A DNA stretch of 64,000 nucleotides from positions 62,001 through 126,000 of the forward strand of contig NZ_SCHN01000013.1 in the NCBI RefSeq assembly GCF_004120195.1, in the 5' to 3' direction. How positions within the stretch are numbered: the stretch's first letter is position 1; the number at the start of each line of letters is the position of its first letter. Below the pieces are notes generated by a model. It searched no databases, was not told where the DNA came from, and worked only from the letters and a program-made list of their open reading frames with translations. Shown piece by piece: positions 8,291 through 19,100 of this stretch. Origin of the DNA: Enterovibrio baiacu. GTDB lineage: Bacteria; Pseudomonadota; Gammaproteobacteria; Enterobacterales; Vibrionaceae. The translations under genes and the position numbers were made by a program.

Positions 8291-10888
8291 TTAAACCGCA
8301 GCTTGGATGATCACATCGTCCGCTTTCTTGGTGTACTGGTCCATGCGGTGGAAGTTCAGGTAGCGATACGTATCGGCTGCTGTCGCATCGATTTGTTTCG
8401 CAAACTCTAAGTACTCTTCAACCGTTGGGATACGACCGAGGATCGCGCCGACAGATGCCAGTTCTGCAGAAGACAGGTAAACGTTCGCACCTGTACCTAG
8501 ACGGTTCGGGAAGTTACGGGTAGAGGTTGACAGTACGGTCGCTTTATCAGCCACACGCGCTTGGTTACCCATACACAGTGAACACCCTGGCGTTTCGATA
8601 CGGACACCTGCGCGGCCGAAGATACCGTAGTAGCCTTCTTCCGTTAGCTGATCGCGGTCCATTTTCGTTGGAGGTGCAACCCACAGACGTGTCTCAAGTG
8701 TACCGCCGAACTTGTCGAGCAGTTTACCTGCCGCACGGAAGTGACCAATGTTGGTCATACAGCTACCGATGAAGACTTCATCAACCTTGTCGCCAGCAAC
8801 GTCAGAAAGCAGACGTGCATCATCAGGGTCATTTGGTGCACACAGAATTGGCTCTTTAATGTCGGCCAGATCGATTTCGATCACTTCTGCGTACTCAGCG
8901 TCTTTGTCAGCTTCCATCAGTTCTGGGTTTGCCAACCACGCTTCCATCGCTGAAATACGACGCTCGATGGTACGACGATCGCCGTAGCCTTCGCTGATCA
9001 TCCACTTCAACATCACGATGTTAGAGTTCAAGTACTCAGACACTGACTCTTGAGACAGCTTAACGGTACAACCGGCAGCAGAACGCTCTGCAGAGGCATC
9101 TGACAGTTCGAACGCTTGCTCAACCGTCAGGTGTTCAACACCTTCGATTTCAAGAACACGGCCAGAGAATGCGTTGATCTTACCCGCTTTCTCAACGGTC
9201 AGAAGACCTTGCTTGATGCCGTAGTAAGGGATGGCATGTACAAGGTCACGTAGCGTGATACCCGGCTGCATTTCACCTTTAAAGCGCACCAAAATAGATT
9301 CTGGCATGTCCAACGGCATCACGCCTGTTGCTGCCGCAAACGCAACCAGACCAGAACCTGCAGGGAACGAAATACCCAGTGGGAAACGGGTGTGCGAGTC
9401 ACCACCAGTACCAACGGTATCAGGCAGTAGCATGCGGTTTAGCCATGAGTGGATAACACCATCACCCGGACGAAGAGCAACACCGCCACGGTTCTGAATG
9501 AAATCAGGTAGCGTGTGGTGAGTAACAACATCGACAGGTTTCGGGTACGCAGACGTGTGACAGAAAGACTGCATCGTCAAATCTGCTGAGAAGCCAAGAC
9601 ACGCAAGATCTTTCAGCTCATCACGGGTCATAGGGCCAGTGGTGTCCTGAGAACCAACGGTGGTCATCTTAGGCTCACAGTAGGTGCCCGGACGGATACC
9701 TTCAACGCCACATGCTTTACCGACCATTTTCTGAGCCAGCGTAAAGCCTTTGCCTGAATCGGCAACCGCTTGTGGACGACGGAAAACATCTGATGGCTCA
9801 AGGCCCAGCGCTTCACGTGCACGATCCGTCAAACCACGACCGATGATCAATGGAATACGGCCACCTGCGCGTACTTCATCGTAAAGCACGTCAGTTTTCA
9901 GAGAGAAAGTAGACAGCACTTCGTCTGATGCGTTGCTGCGCACTTCACCTTTGAATGGGTAAACGTCGATAACATCGCCCATACCCAGCTTAGACACGTC
10001 CAATTCGATTGGCAGCGCGCCCGCATCTTCCATGGTGTTGAAGAAGATAGGTGCAATTTTTCCACCTAGGCAGTAACCGCCTGCACGCTTGTTCGGTACG
10101 TTAGGGATGTCATCGCCCATGAACCAAAGCACGGAGTTAGTTGCAGACTTACGAGAAGAACCTGTACCCACAACGTCGCCGACATAAACAAGCTGATGGC
10201 CTTTTTCTTTTAGCGCTTCAAGCTGTTTGATAGAGCCAACCACACCCGGTTGGTCTGGTTCAATACCATCGCGAGCATTCTTCAACATCGCCAAGGCGTG
10301 CAGAGGAATATCAGGGCGAGACCATGCATCAGGTGCTGGTGACAAGTCATCAGTATTGGTTTCACCAGTGACTTTAAATACAGTGAGCGTGACTTTTTCT
10401 GGCACGTTTGGCTTAGACAGGAACCACTCGGCATCGGCCCAAGACTGCATGATTTGCTTCGCGTGCTTGTTGCCCGCTTTCGCTTTTTCTTCCACATCGT
10501 AGAAAGAATCAAACATCAACAGTGTATGAGACAGTGCTTTTGCCGCGATAGGTGCAAGCGCGTCATCTTCCAACAAACCAATCAATGATTCGATGTTGTA
10601 GCCACCTTGCATGGTGCCTAGCAATTCGACCGCTTTCTCTTTGCTAACCAGTGGAGAGTTCGCTTCGCCGTTGGCAACCGCGGCCAAAAAACAAGCTTTA
10701 ACGTATGCAGCTTCATCAACACCTGGTGGGATGCGGTTTTCTAGCAAATCAATCAGGATTTCTTCTTCACCAGCAGGCGGGTTCTTGAGCAGTTCAACAA
10801 GACTGGCGGTTTGTTCCGCGTCAAGTGGTTTAGGGACAATCCCCTGAGCAGCACGTTCTTCGACGTGTTTACGATAGGCTTCAAGCAC
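8291..10888 (-). CDS. acnB: Aconitate hydratase B
   Basis: The main TCA-cycle aconitase, also able to hydrate 2-methyl-cis-aconitate, 865 residues with a [4Fe-4S] cluster. The HEAT-like N-terminal domain, swivel domain ([20 protein letters not shown]) and catalytic domains are all present; cluster cysteines appear in [10 protein letters not shown] and [12 protein letters not shown] chose the GTG at 10888 (protein [16 protein letters not shown]): this gives the E. coli length exactly and GAGGA is 8 nt upstream. An ATG five codons earlier overlaps that ribosome site. Monocistronic, with a tandem repeat array directly downstream. Confidence 0.97.
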   Translation of the reverse strand: MLEAYRKHVEERAAQGIVPKPLDAEQTASLVELLKNPPAGEEEILIDLLENRIPPGVDEAAYVKACFLAAVANGEANSPLVSKEKAVELLGTMQGGYNIESLIGLLEDDALAPIAAKALSHTLLMFDSFYDVEEKAKAGNKHAKQIMQSWADAEWFLSKPNVPEKVTLTVFKVTGETNTDDLSPAPDAWSRPDIPLHALAMLKNARDGIEPDQPGVVGSIKQLEALKEKGHQLVYVGDVVGTGSSRKSATNSVLWFMGDDIPNVPNKRAGGYCLGGKIAPIFFNTMEDAGALPIELDVSKLGMGDVIDVYPFKGEVRSNASDEVLSTFSLKTDVLYDEVRAGGRIPLIIGRGLTDRAREALGLEPSDVFRRPQAVADSGKGFTLAQKMVGKACGVEGIRPGTYCEPKMTTVGSQDTTGPMTRDELKDLACLGFSADLTMQSFCHTSAYPKPVDVVTHHTLPDFIQNRGGVALRPGDGVIHSWLNRMLLPDTVGTGGDSHTRFPLGISFPAGSGLVAFAAATGVMPLDMPESILVRFKGEMQPGITLRDLVHAIPYYGIKQGLLTVEKAGKINAFSGRVLEIEGVEHLTVEQAFELSDASAERSAAGCTVKLSQESVSEYLNSNIVMLKWMISEGYGDRRTIERRISAMEAWLANPELMEADKDAEYAEVIEIDLADIKEPILCAPNDPDDARLLSDVAGDKVDEVFIGSCMTNIGHFRAAGKLLDKFGGTLETRLWVAPPTKMDRDQLTEEGYYGIFGRAGVRIETPGCSLCMGNQARVADKATVLSTSTRNFPNRLGTGANVYLSSAELASVGAILGRIPTVEEYLEFAKQIDATAADTYRYLNFHRMDQYTKKADDVIIQAAV

Positions 10889-11115
10889 GACGTGTTTCCT
10901 CATATTGCGGTCCAACCATTACGGCCAGACATCCTTGGAATAAAGCTCAGCGTGCGGGCACAAGATGACGTGTAGGGATGCGTTATCTTCCAGTGTGCCC
11001 TGCATGACGAGGCGGCTATGTTATCACTTTTTAACCAAATTTTAAATTACGGCCATGGAATGAAACATCAACTTCATTAACAAGATGCGGCCTGTGACCG
11101 CGTCTGGTTAACATT

Positions 11116-13395
11116 TTAAAAAGGCGATCCGACAATTAGATACACTGAGTCATGGTCACCTTCCGTTCGACCATACGCAGCGATAATAGGCCCCAACGGG
11201 GAGTCGATCCCAGCAAATATACTTCCCGCTGCATAAAACGGCACATTTTTGAGTGAAAAATCTGGGTCATTCCACACTCCGCCGTATTCCAATGATGCGC
11301 CGAGATAAACAGGCGATTGGAACAGGCCAAAATCGTTATCAAGCAATCGGTAACGATACACCATAGCACCAAAGGCCAAGTTGTTACCTGACAATGAATT
11401 CTTTGGCACACCAGAGAGGTTCAAGAACCCACCTAACTCTTTCGGGGCGATAACGAAACCATCAATTTCATGGTGCAATTCGCCATAGCGTAATTTGCCA
11501 TACACCGTGTGTTTCCCCCAACTCGACGCATGCAGCGCTTCGATATCAAACTGTGTCGAGTGGGTTTTCTGCTCTTCAGATGTCGCCCCGCCCGTTTCAT
11601 TCATCGCGGTGTCTCTATTAAAACCAAAAGAGGTTTCAAAGAAGCTACCTGAACTTGGGAAAACATGGTTATCCAAGGTATCTAACGTCACAGAGACATA
11701 CGGAATACTTCGCGTGTAAGCCGTTTCATTGAATTTACCAAGAAAGTCTTCATGCCCATCTACGTACTGATAGCCAACTTTAAACTCACTCCACAATTGA
11801 GGTTGCCATCCAAAAGAGATTTCACCCTGCCATTCACTTCGTCGGACATTGGCGCGGATACCCGAATTTTCAATGGTCGGCTCGCCGCCAAAGCTCACAC
11901 GATCTCTCACCTCATACGCGCCGCGAATGGTGGTGAAGAATTGTTGGTCGGCGGTATATGGCAGGTACAGTTCCGACTGCACAAGGCGGTCATTACCACC
12001 TTCAATGGTTGTTCGAAGTTCTGCACCGTAATCAGAAATGCCCGTGGTATTAATGCTTAGCCCCACCGACATGTCGGTTTGAGAATCGAAGTTATCTTCA
12101 ATAGCAAAGCGAAAATCGATGAAGTTTGGCCCCCAGCTTTTCTCTTTCACATCCACCACCAGCACGGTTTCTTTACCAATGCTTTCGAGGTGGTAACGGA
12201 CGGTTTCAAAGCGATCTAATGCATAGAGGTTTTGTACTGACTGCTCAAGCAGTTTGGAATCCATCTGCCCAGGTTCAAGCGCGAGGCGTTTCTCTAACAC
12301 CTCATCAGCAAAGCTGGTGTCGTTGTTGAGGATAATGCGGTCTACCGCCATCTGGTCACCGTAGCGTAAGGTGCGGCGGCGAAGCTGCTTTTTCTCGATG
12401 TAGTCTTGGTATTCGCCTGATGTCAGCATCAAGCTTTCCAGTTGGTCTTTTGACTGGAGCGTAATGGAATAACCTTCATCAAACGCTTCCGGCATGCGAT
12501 CAAACTCTGTGGTTTCCATGTCACCCACATCCGGGGTCAGCAACACATCATGCTCCGACATATTGGCAATCTGTTGGCGAGTACTGTTACGCACCATGAA
12601 ATTCACCAACTGGTTCATCACCGAAAGATATGACCCAAGCTCTTCTGCTGGGCTGTAATCGGTACTGATATCAACAGCAATCACCACATCAGCACCCAAT
12701 GCCTTAGCAACATCAACAGGCATATTGTTAACGGCACCACCATCAACCAAAAATGCACCGTTTAGCTCAACAGGGGGCAGCGCGCCAGGCACAGACATAC
12801 TGGCAAGCATGGCTTCAGTCAGCTGACCGTCACCAATCACCACAGGCACCAGTTGCTCGATATCCGTTGCGACGGCGCGGAAAGGGATCACAAGGTTATC
12901 GAAGGTAGAAAAGGCTGGCATGTTCCCCGTGGAATCACGAAGAATGCGGATCATGTTTTGACCTTGCACGATCCCTTGCGGTGTTTTGAGGCTTTTGAAA
13001 TCAAATCCGAGGTTGGTGGAAATGTTGTATTTGTCTTCGTGCGCTTTTTCTCTTACACGACGATCACCACGATAAACGCGATCTTGATACCCCGCATTCC
13101 AATCAATGGATTCCATCATAGCTTCAATTTCGCCCGCGCTCATCCCTGCGGCATACAGACCACCCACATAAGCGCCCATGCTGGTTCCTGCGATGTAATC
13201 AACAGGAATCTTCATGTCTTCCAGCGCCTTAAGCACACCAACATGGGCAGCGCCTTTCGCCCCACCACCGCCAAGCACCAGCCCAACGGTTGGTCGTGAA
13301 GACTTTTCTTGTGCTATCACTAAAGAACTAGACACGACTGCCGACACAACCAGTACTGCAGTTACCAACCTGCCTGTAATAAGCCTTTTTAACAT
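11116..13395 (-). CDS. Patatin-like phospholipase with POTRA and outer-membrane beta-barrel (type Vd-like)
   Basis: A 759-residue predicted secreted protein. Residues 1-29 form a signal peptide (start MLKRLITGRLVTAVLVV, ending SSLVIAQ). Residues about 35-230 are a patatin domain with oxyanion loop GGGGAKG (42-48), nucleophile Ser72 in GTSMG and catalytic Asp218 in DGG. A POTRA-like region (about 300-390) and a C-terminal bacterial surface antigen/BamA-type barrel follow, ending in aromatic Phe (LIVGSPF). This order matches type Vd autotransporters such as PlpD, in which a lipase is tethered to or released from the outer membrane. The open frame extends 12 codons upstream, but the ATG at 13395 starts a normal signal peptide. 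Divergent from the chemoreceptor at 13481; substrate unknown. Confidence 0.9.
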   Translation of the reverse strand: MLKRLITGRLVTAVLVVSAVVSSSLVIAQEKSSRPTVGLVLGGGGAKGAAHVGVLKALEDMKIPVDYIAGTSMGAYVGGLYAAGMSAGEIEAMMESIDWNAGYQDRVYRGDRRVREKAHEDKYNISTNLGFDFKSLKTPQGIVQGQNMIRILRDSTGNMPAFSTFDNLVIPFRAVATDIEQLVPVVIGDGQLTEAMLASMSVPGALPPVELNGAFLVDGGAVNNMPVDVAKALGADVVIAVDISTDYSPAEELGSYLSVMNQLVNFMVRNSTRQQIANMSEHDVLLTPDVGDMETTEFDRMPEAFDEGYSITLQSKDQLESLMLTSGEYQDYIEKKQLRRRTLRYGDQMAVDRIILNNDTSFADEVLEKRLALEPGQMDSKLLEQSVQNLYALDRFETVRYHLESIGKETVLVVDVKEKSWGPNFIDFRFAIEDNFDSQTDMSVGLSINTTGISDYGAELRTTIEGGNDRLVQSELYLPYTADQQFFTTIRGAYEVRDRVSFGGEPTIENSGIRANVRRSEWQGEISFGWQPQLWSEFKVGYQYVDGHEDFLGKFNETAYTRSIPYVSVTLDTLDNHVFPSSGSFFETSFGFNRDTAMNETGGATSEEQKTHSTQFDIEALHASSWGKHTVYGKLRYGELHHEIDGFVIAPKELGGFLNLSGVPKNSLSGNNLAFGAMVYRYRLLDNDFGLFQSPVYLGASLEYGGVWNDPDFSLKNVPFYAAGSIFAGIDSPLGPIIAAYGRTEGDHDSVYLIVGSPF

Positions 13396-13480
13396 TTCTG
13401 CTGCCTTGCAAATTTGATGTTTTAAGCGCAAAAGTCACATCCGCAACAATCAGCGGCGCAACGGAAGAAGTACAAAACCC

Positions 13481-15385
13481 ATGCAGTTAACCATTAAACA
13501 AAAGCTCATCATGGCGATGATCACCGCCGTTATCGCTTCCACGGCCATCATCAGTTATCAAAGCTTGACCAAAGCACACGCAATGGTTGAACACCGCTTA
13601 CTCGACAATGAACTTCCTATTCTGCTCTCAAACATCCGAAATGAAGTAGAACAATCTGTTCAACAACTTACCTCAGCAGCAGAACAATTAGCAAACAATC
13701 CACTCACGATTGCTGCCGTCACAGAAAATACAGCGGCTCAAAACAAGCAAGAAATCGTCGAAACCCTTGTTGCATTGAAACGACAATACCAACTCACGGA
13801 CGCTTCATTGGCGAACCGTAAAACGGGCGATTACTGGAACCAAGACGGTTTTCTACGCCAATTAAAGCCTGAAGACAGTTCCTGGTTTTTCAAACTCGTG
13901 AATAGCGGAAAAGCCCGCACAACCAGTGTTTATCGAGAAGACAACGGTGACCTGAAGCTTTTCGTGAACTACCAAGATCTTAACGGTGCGACGCTTGCGG
14001 GCTTATCACGTTCAATGGACAACATGGTGCAGTTTCTCAACCAGTTTAAAATTGAACAAAGCGGCTTTGTTTACATGGTGTCGCCAGATGGAAAGGTCCA
14101 ACTCCATCGAAACGCGCAACACATGGGTGGCACTAACCTCTCACAGATGTATCAAGGAAATATCCAATCCCTGTTAAATCAACGTGATTTCAACTTAGTA
14201 TTCACCAAAACCAAAGAACGTGATGTGTTGCTGGCCTCTAGCTACATTCCGTCTTTGAACTGGTTTGTCATCGCTGAAGTGCCATCAGGTGAGGTGTATG
14301 ACGAACTCACGAGTACCGCACAGCAGCTCATCATTATCTCCATCATTGTTTGTGCGCTGTTTGCAGTTGGCGCCGTGTTTCTTGCCTCAACCATCACCCG
14401 TCCTATTTCTGATCTTGCGAGAGTATTCCACGATCTCGGTGAAGGCGAAGGCGATCTTCGTCAGCGTCTTGATGCATCCAGCCAGGATGAAATCGGTCAA
14501 CTTGCCAAAGGCTTTAACGGCTTTGTCAGCAAGATCCACAGTGTCGTGACTGACGTTGCGGCCACCAGCGATTCTCTCAATCATTCAGCGAATTCCGTTG
14601 CCGAGCATGCGAAAACAACGCAGGACAATAGCCTTTCTCAACGCGACAGAACCCTGCAAGTGGTTGCGGCCATTAATCAAATGGGGGCGACGGTGAACGA
14701 GATTGCTGGCAATGCGGCGCACGCAGCAGATTCTGCAAACCATGCAGCCAGCGAAACCGCAGTTGGGCAAGACGTGGTGGCATCCGCCCACCGCACCATT
14801 AATCAACTTGCGACAGACATGAACAGTATGGCGGAGATCATCCGCAACCTTGCCGATAATACCCAGCATATTGGCGGTATTTTGGATGTGATCCGCGGTG
14901 TGTCAGAGCAGACAAACCTGCTGGCGTTAAACGCAGCCATTGAAGCTGCGCGCGCGGGTGAGCAAGGGAGAGGCTTTGCCGTTGTTGCCGATGAAGTGCG
15001 CAGCCTTGCTAGCCGCACTGCGGAGTCGACCAATGAGATCCAAACCATGATCGACAAGCTGCAACAGGAAGCACAGAACGCCGTCGACGCGATGGAAACC
15101 AGTCAATCCCTCACCGCTGAAGGCGCAAATGCATCTGAAAATGCCTCTGCCGCTTTGGCGCAGATCAACGATCAGATTGTGCTGATTTCAGACATCAACA
15201 CGCAAGTCGCGACCGCAACCGAAGAACAATCCACCGTGGTGGCTGACATCAACCGCAACATCGAAGACATTAACGAAACCACCCAAAACACCGCAGACAC
15301 CGCCGAACACATGGCGCGCGCCAGTGCTGAATTGCGTGAGCTTTCCAATGCGCTTGACACCTTGGTAAAACGTTTCACGCTATAA
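13481..15385 (+). CDS. Methyl-accepting chemotaxis protein (Cache sensor)
   Basis: A 634-residue chemoreceptor. A first membrane helix at about 9-27 is followed by a periplasmic Cache-like sensor region to about 275, a second helix ([18 protein letters not shown]), a HAMP linker ([11 protein letters not shown] onward) and the coiled-coil signalling domain with the conserved tip [20 protein letters not shown]. It signals through CheA/CheW to control swimming. The C-terminus (LVKRFTL) lacks a CheR-binding pentapeptide. It converges with a second receptor gene and shares a terminator. Ligand not predictable from sequence alone. Confidence 0.93.
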   Translation: MQLTIKQKLIMAMITAVIASTAIISYQSLTKAHAMVEHRLLDNELPILLSNIRNEVEQSVQQLTSAAEQLANNPLTIAAVTENTAAQNKQEIVETLVALKRQYQLTDASLANRKTGDYWNQDGFLRQLKPEDSSWFFKLVNSGKARTTSVYREDNGDLKLFVNYQDLNGATLAGLSRSMDNMVQFLNQFKIEQSGFVYMVSPDGKVQLHRNAQHMGGTNLSQMYQGNIQSLLNQRDFNLVFTKTKERDVLLASSYIPSLNWFVIAEVPSGEVYDELTSTAQQLIIISIIVCALFAVGAVFLASTITRPISDLARVFHDLGEGEGDLRQRLDASSQDEIGQLAKGFNGFVSKIHSVVTDVAATSDSLNHSANSVAEHAKTTQDNSLSQRDRTLQVVAAINQMGATVNEIAGNAAHAADSANHAASETAVGQDVVASAHRTINQLATDMNSMAEIIRNLADNTQHIGGILDVIRGVSEQTNLLALNAAIEAARAGEQGRGFAVVADEVRSLASRTAESTNEIQTMIDKLQQEAQNAVDAMETSQSLTAEGANASENASAALAQINDQIVLISDINTQVATATEEQSTVVADINRNIEDINETTQNTADTAEHMARASAELRELSNALDTLVKRFTL

Positions 15386-15418
15386 GCACTGCCACGACGG
15401 TTACACGTTTAGCCAAAC

Positions 15419-15450
15419 GAAAAAAACGCCTCTAGCAGAGGCGTTTTTTA
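15419..15450. terminator. Bidirectional terminator between two chemoreceptor genes
   Basis: AAAACGCCTCT (about 15423-15432) pairs with AGAGGCGTTTT around an AGC loop, flanked by A and T runs. It serves both convergent genes. Confidence 0.9.
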
Positions 15451-15476
15451 TGTCGAATAGGTTACCCACTTCCACG

Positions 15477-17120
15477 CTACACGCGGAAACCACCCACCAC
15501 TTGATCAAGCTGACGGCTCTTCGCTGCCAATTCCTGACAGGCATTGTCAACGCTGCCAAGGTTTTGGAAAATGCTTGCACCGTTCTCCACAATACCGTGA
15601 ATATTTCGGTTAATTTCTTCCGAGACCGTATTCTGCTGCGATGAAGCTGCTGCTATCTGGGTGTTCATGTCATTGATGGTAATGATCATATTGGACACCC
15701 CATCGAGGTATTCAGAGGTTTGCTGAACACGCACAACGGTTTCATTGCTCGCATCTGTGCTTTCGTTCATCGACGAGACCGCTTTTTGCGTCCCTTCTTC
15801 TAAACGCGCAATCATGTCTTGGATTTCTTCTGTGCTTTGCTGCGTCTTATTGGCTAATACACGCACTTCATCCGCAACCACCGCGAAACCTCTGCCTTGT
15901 TCACCCGCACGCGCCGCCTCAATGGCCGCATTCAATGCCAACAAGTTGGTTTGCTCTGCAATACCACGAATAACGCCAATGATTGACGCGATACGCTCTA
16001 CATCTTTGTTCAACGCAGTAATCATGTCTTGAGATTGGTCGATACGCGTACGCAGGCCTGACATCGCCCCCACGGTATCAGCGATGCTGTTTTGTGCCGA
16101 GCTCACTTCTTTCGTTGCACTCTTCGTGGCATTGGCGGCATCACCCGCGTTTTGGCTTACCTGCATGCTGCTCGCACTCATTTCCTGAACCGCCGTTGCA
16201 ATCAAATCACTCTCACGTTGCTGGCCCTCTGAGTCAGACACGCTGCTTTTGATCGCTGATTCAATGTGTTCCGTTTGAAGGCGTAGGTGATTTGCGGCAT
16301 CAACAACACCTTTAATGCTGGTGTGGATTTTGTCGACGAACAGGTTGAAGGAATGCCCCAACTGGCCAATTTCATCGTCAGAGCGTACCGTTAAACGCTG
16401 CGTTAAATCACCGCCACCCGAGGCGATATCATTCAGGGCATCGCCCATTTCTCTGATCGGTTGCAACAGAAGTTTCGCTAACAAAGCGCCACCTGCAAGA
16501 GCCAGCAGCAGCGCGGTGAGCGTACCGCCAACAATGATGCGCTCAGCAAGAATAGTTGATGCTGTTAACTCATCAGAAATGACGGTAGCGGCATCGCGAG
16601 CAGCGTCCAACGTGGACACGATATCATCGCGAATAAGTGCGAAATCGCGATCTATCTTATCGTGGTTGTTATTGAAGTAAGCTTCAGCATTCGCCGGATC
16701 ATCAAACATCACGGAAACATCATTAATCCAGCGCTCTGAACGAGATAACAATCCGTTGAGTTTAGATTGCTGACTTAGCGGCAATAAGCCTTCATCAATC
16801 AGCGACTGCATTTGTCGCAAACGAGGCAACGCTTTGCTGGAATCATCTTCAAAGATTGCGCTTTGCTTATTGATGTTTTCAGAGGTTACGCCGACGGCAA
16901 TGAGCCCCTGTACCGAAGACATGACTTGATAGAGATCCCTGTATGCATCATCAAAGTCTGAAATGGCAGGATCAATGACATTGTTAAGAATGTTTGTGGA
17001 GGCGACCTGACGTTCAAAGGTTTGATACGACATGGCTAAGACAAGGGTAAAAACTGAACAGACAAAAACAAGCGGCAGGAACAATTTTGTTCGAAAAGAA
17101 AGTTGATTAAGCAAGCGCAT
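15477..17120 (-). CDS. Methyl-accepting chemotaxis protein (helical sensor)
   Basis: A 547-residue chemoreceptor from the ATG at 17120 ([18 protein letters not shown]), selected because GAGG lies 7 nt upstream; the frame extends 34 codons further without a convincing start. A membrane helix at about 12-32 and a second at about 190-215 ([20 protein letters not shown]) enclose a mainly helical periplasmic domain of about 155 residues, probably a four-helix-bundle type. HAMP and MA domains follow with the tip [20 protein letters not shown]. No C-terminal CheR pentapeptide. Ligand unknown. Confidence 0.92.
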   Translation of the reverse strand: MRLLNQLSFRTKLFLPLVFVCSVFTLVLAMSYQTFERQVASTNILNNVIDPAISDFDDAYRDLYQVMSSVQGLIAVGVTSENINKQSAIFEDDSSKALPRLRQMQSLIDEGLLPLSQQSKLNGLLSRSERWINDVSVMFDDPANAEAYFNNNHDKIDRDFALIRDDIVSTLDAARDAATVISDELTASTILAERIIVGGTLTALLLALAGGALLAKLLLQPIREMGDALNDIASGGGDLTQRLTVRSDDEIGQLGHSFNLFVDKIHTSIKGVVDAANHLRLQTEHIESAIKSSVSDSEGQQRESDLIATAVQEMSASSMQVSQNAGDAANATKSATKEVSSAQNSIADTVGAMSGLRTRIDQSQDMITALNKDVERIASIIGVIRGIAEQTNLLALNAAIEAARAGEQGRGFAVVADEVRVLANKTQQSTEEIQDMIARLEEGTQKAVSSMNESTDASNETVVRVQQTSEYLDGVSNMIITINDMNTQIAAASSQQNTVSEEINRNIHGIVENGASIFQNLGSVDNACQELAAKSRQLDQVVGGFRV

Positions 17121-17400
17121 GACTTCCCTCATATGCGATTGAAAGATGAATTGGGAACAGACAAAAAAAGCGTGGTTGAAAAGGAACGTCTCAAGAAACG
17201 TTTTCACCACCAAACAATTCAAGTTGCTGAAATTTCGCGTCTCCGCGCCGTGCCATGCCTTAGCGCAGCAAACGGATTGAAGCAGTGTATTTACGCTTAT
17301 TTATGGCCTTAAAGTCAAAAAGAACGGTGTACTTTATTGATCTGGATTCCTACTTATTCAAACGTTTCGCCCCTGAACAATTCCTCATATTTCAGGCATA
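17121..17400. other. Intergenic region upstream of the minus-strand chemoreceptor
   Basis: About 280 bp between the receptor start and the lpd terminator. I see the GAGG ribosome site of the receptor and AT-rich sequence that must hold its promoter, but no convincing sigma-28 or sigma-70 match and no gene. Confidence 0.5.
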
Positions 17401-17431
17401 AAAAAACGCCTCTAAAAAGAGGCGTTTTTCA
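17399..17431 (-). terminator. Terminator downstream of lpd
   Basis: AAAAAACGCCTCTAAAAAGA (17401-17420) continues into GGCGTTTTT; the stem is ACGCCTCT with AGAGGCGT around AAAA, about 20 bp after the lpd stop, with a T run on the minus strand. Confidence 0.88.
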
Positions 17432-17450
17432 GATTAACCGTTGAGAAGAA

Positions 17451-18881
17451 TTACTTTTTCTTCTTCATCGCTTTTGCGTTTGGTAGGTCAGTAATTGAAC
17501 CTTCAAACACTTCAGCAGCAAGACCCACTGACTCATGCAGCGTCGGGTGAGCGTGGATAGTCAATGCGATATCTTCCGCATCACAACCCATCTCGATAGC
17601 AAGACCGATTTCGCCCAACAGTTCACCACCGTTAGTACCGACAACAGCACCACCGATTACACGGTGCGTGTCTTTGTCGAAAATCATCTTGGTCATACCG
17701 TCTGAACAGTCAGACGCGATTGCACGACCAGAAGCAGCCCACGGGAAAGTAGCAACTTCGTAGTTGATGCCTTCTGCTTTCGCTTCTTTCTCAGTCTTAC
17801 CAACCCAAGCAACTTCTGGCTCAGTGTAGGCAATTGAAGGGATCACTTTAGGATCGAAGTAGTGTTTCTTACCAGAAATCACTTCAGCCGCTACGTGGCC
17901 TTCATGCACACCTTTGTGAGCAAGCATTGGTTGACCAACAACGTCACCGATCGCGTGGATGTGAGCAACGTTAGTGCGCAGTTGTTTATCAACGTTGATA
18001 AAGCCACGCTCATCAACTTCAACGCCTGCTTTTTCTGCATCCAGAAGCTTACCGTTTGGTACACGACCAATCGCAACCAGCACTGCGTCGTAACGTGTTG
18101 GCTCAGCAGGTGCTTTCTTGCCTTCCATCGTTACGTAGATGCCGTCTTCTTTCGCTTCAACTGCCGTCACCTTGGTTTCAAGCATCAAGTTAAACTTCTT
18201 GCTGATACGCTTAGTGAAGACTTTTACGATGTCTTTGTCGGCTGCTGGGATAACTTGGTCGAACATTTCAACCACGTCAATTTGTGAACCCAGCGCGTCG
18301 TATACGGTACCCATTTCTAGACCGATAATACCGCCGCCCATCACCAACAGCTTCTCTGGTACTTCTTTCAGTTCAAGCGCGTCAGTTGAATCCCAGATGC
18401 GTGGATCTTCATGCGGGATAAATGGCAATTCGATTGGACGAGAACCCGCCGCAATGATTGCGTTGTCGAAGTTGATGGTGGTTGCACCATCAGCGCCGTC
18501 AACCACGATGGTGTTAGGGCCAGTGAATTTACCGTAGCCGTTCACCACGTTCACTTTACGCATCTTAGCCATACCGCCAAGACCGCCAGTAAGTTGGTTT
18601 ACAACTTTGTCTTTCCAAAGACGAATCTTGTCGATGTCTGTCGTTGGTTCACCAAAGACAACACCGTGTTCAGCCATCGCTTTGGCTTCTTCAATAACTT
18701 TTGCTACGTGCAGCAGGGCTTTAGATGGAATACAACCCACGTTCAGGCAAACACCACCCAAGGTGCTGTACTTTTCTACCAGAACGGTTTCTAGACCCAA
18801 GTCCGCGCAACGGAATGCCGCTGAATAACCAGCAGGACCTGAACCCAGTACCACGACTTGGGTTTTGATTTCTTTACTCAT
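17451..18881 (-). CDS. lpdA: Dihydrolipoamide dehydrogenase (E3)
   Basis: The 476-residue flavoprotein that reoxidises dihydrolipoamide with NAD+ in the pyruvate and 2-oxoglutarate dehydrogenase complexes and the glycine cleavage system. FAD motif GSGPAGYSAAFR starts at residue 13; the redox disulfide is Cys45/Cys50 in GGVCLNVGCIPSK; the NAD fold shows GGGIIGLEMG; the active-site His445/Glu450 are in HAHPTLHES. It lies downstream of aceEF but is separated by 219 bp containing two hairpins and a palindrome, so it probably has its own promoter as well as read-through from pdhR-aceEF. Confidence 0.97.
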   Translation of the reverse strand: MSKEIKTQVVVLGSGPAGYSAAFRCADLGLETVLVEKYSTLGGVCLNVGCIPSKALLHVAKVIEEAKAMAEHGVVFGEPTTDIDKIRLWKDKVVNQLTGGLGGMAKMRKVNVVNGYGKFTGPNTIVVDGADGATTINFDNAIIAAGSRPIELPFIPHEDPRIWDSTDALELKEVPEKLLVMGGGIIGLEMGTVYDALGSQIDVVEMFDQVIPAADKDIVKVFTKRISKKFNLMLETKVTAVEAKEDGIYVTMEGKKAPAEPTRYDAVLVAIGRVPNGKLLDAEKAGVEVDERGFINVDKQLRTNVAHIHAIGDVVGQPMLAHKGVHEGHVAAEVISGKKHYFDPKVIPSIAYTEPEVAWVGKTEKEAKAEGINYEVATFPWAASGRAIASDCSDGMTKMIFDKDTHRVIGGAVVGTNGGELLGEIGLAIEMGCDAEDIALTIHAHPTLHESVGLAAEVFEGSITDLPNAKAMKKKK

Positions 18882-18956
18882 TCTGACCTCGTTGTAGTCT
18901 TATATCCCTGACAGGCTAAGAGATTCTTTTTATGGTGGAGCCGTTTTGTTTCACGA

Positions 18957-18983
18957 CGAGTACTCTTCGATGAAAAGTACTCG
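18957..18983. promoter_or_regulatory. Palindrome in the lpd leader region
   Basis: CGAGTACT (18957-18964) and AGTACTCG (18976-18983) are perfect 8-bp arms with an 11-nt centre, about 76-102 bp upstream of the lpd start. It could be an operator or a leader hairpin; the factor is unknown. Confidence 0.45.
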
Positions 18984-19019
18984 ATTGGTCCAACATTTTA
19001 CAGCCGTGTTAACAAGCTG

Positions 19020-19088
19020 AAAAATAAAAACCCATAGCCTGTGAGCTATACATCAAATCAGTGCTCGCCATATGCAGGCAAGCACTGA
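19020..19088 (-). terminator. Double hairpin after aceF (partial terminator before lpd)
   Basis: Directly after the aceF stop the minus strand has an 11-bp stem with one mismatch (arms 19059-19069 and 19077-19087), then a short ATAGC/GCTAT stem (19034-19049) followed by TTTTTATTTTT. This looks like an attenuating terminator that would lower lpd read-through. Confidence 0.65.
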
Positions 19089-19100
19089 CCAGGCGTCGTC

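Noticed and set aside
18983-18995. Second PdhR operator before lpd
   Set aside because: ATTGGTCCAAC has only one half-site with wrong spacing to a second.
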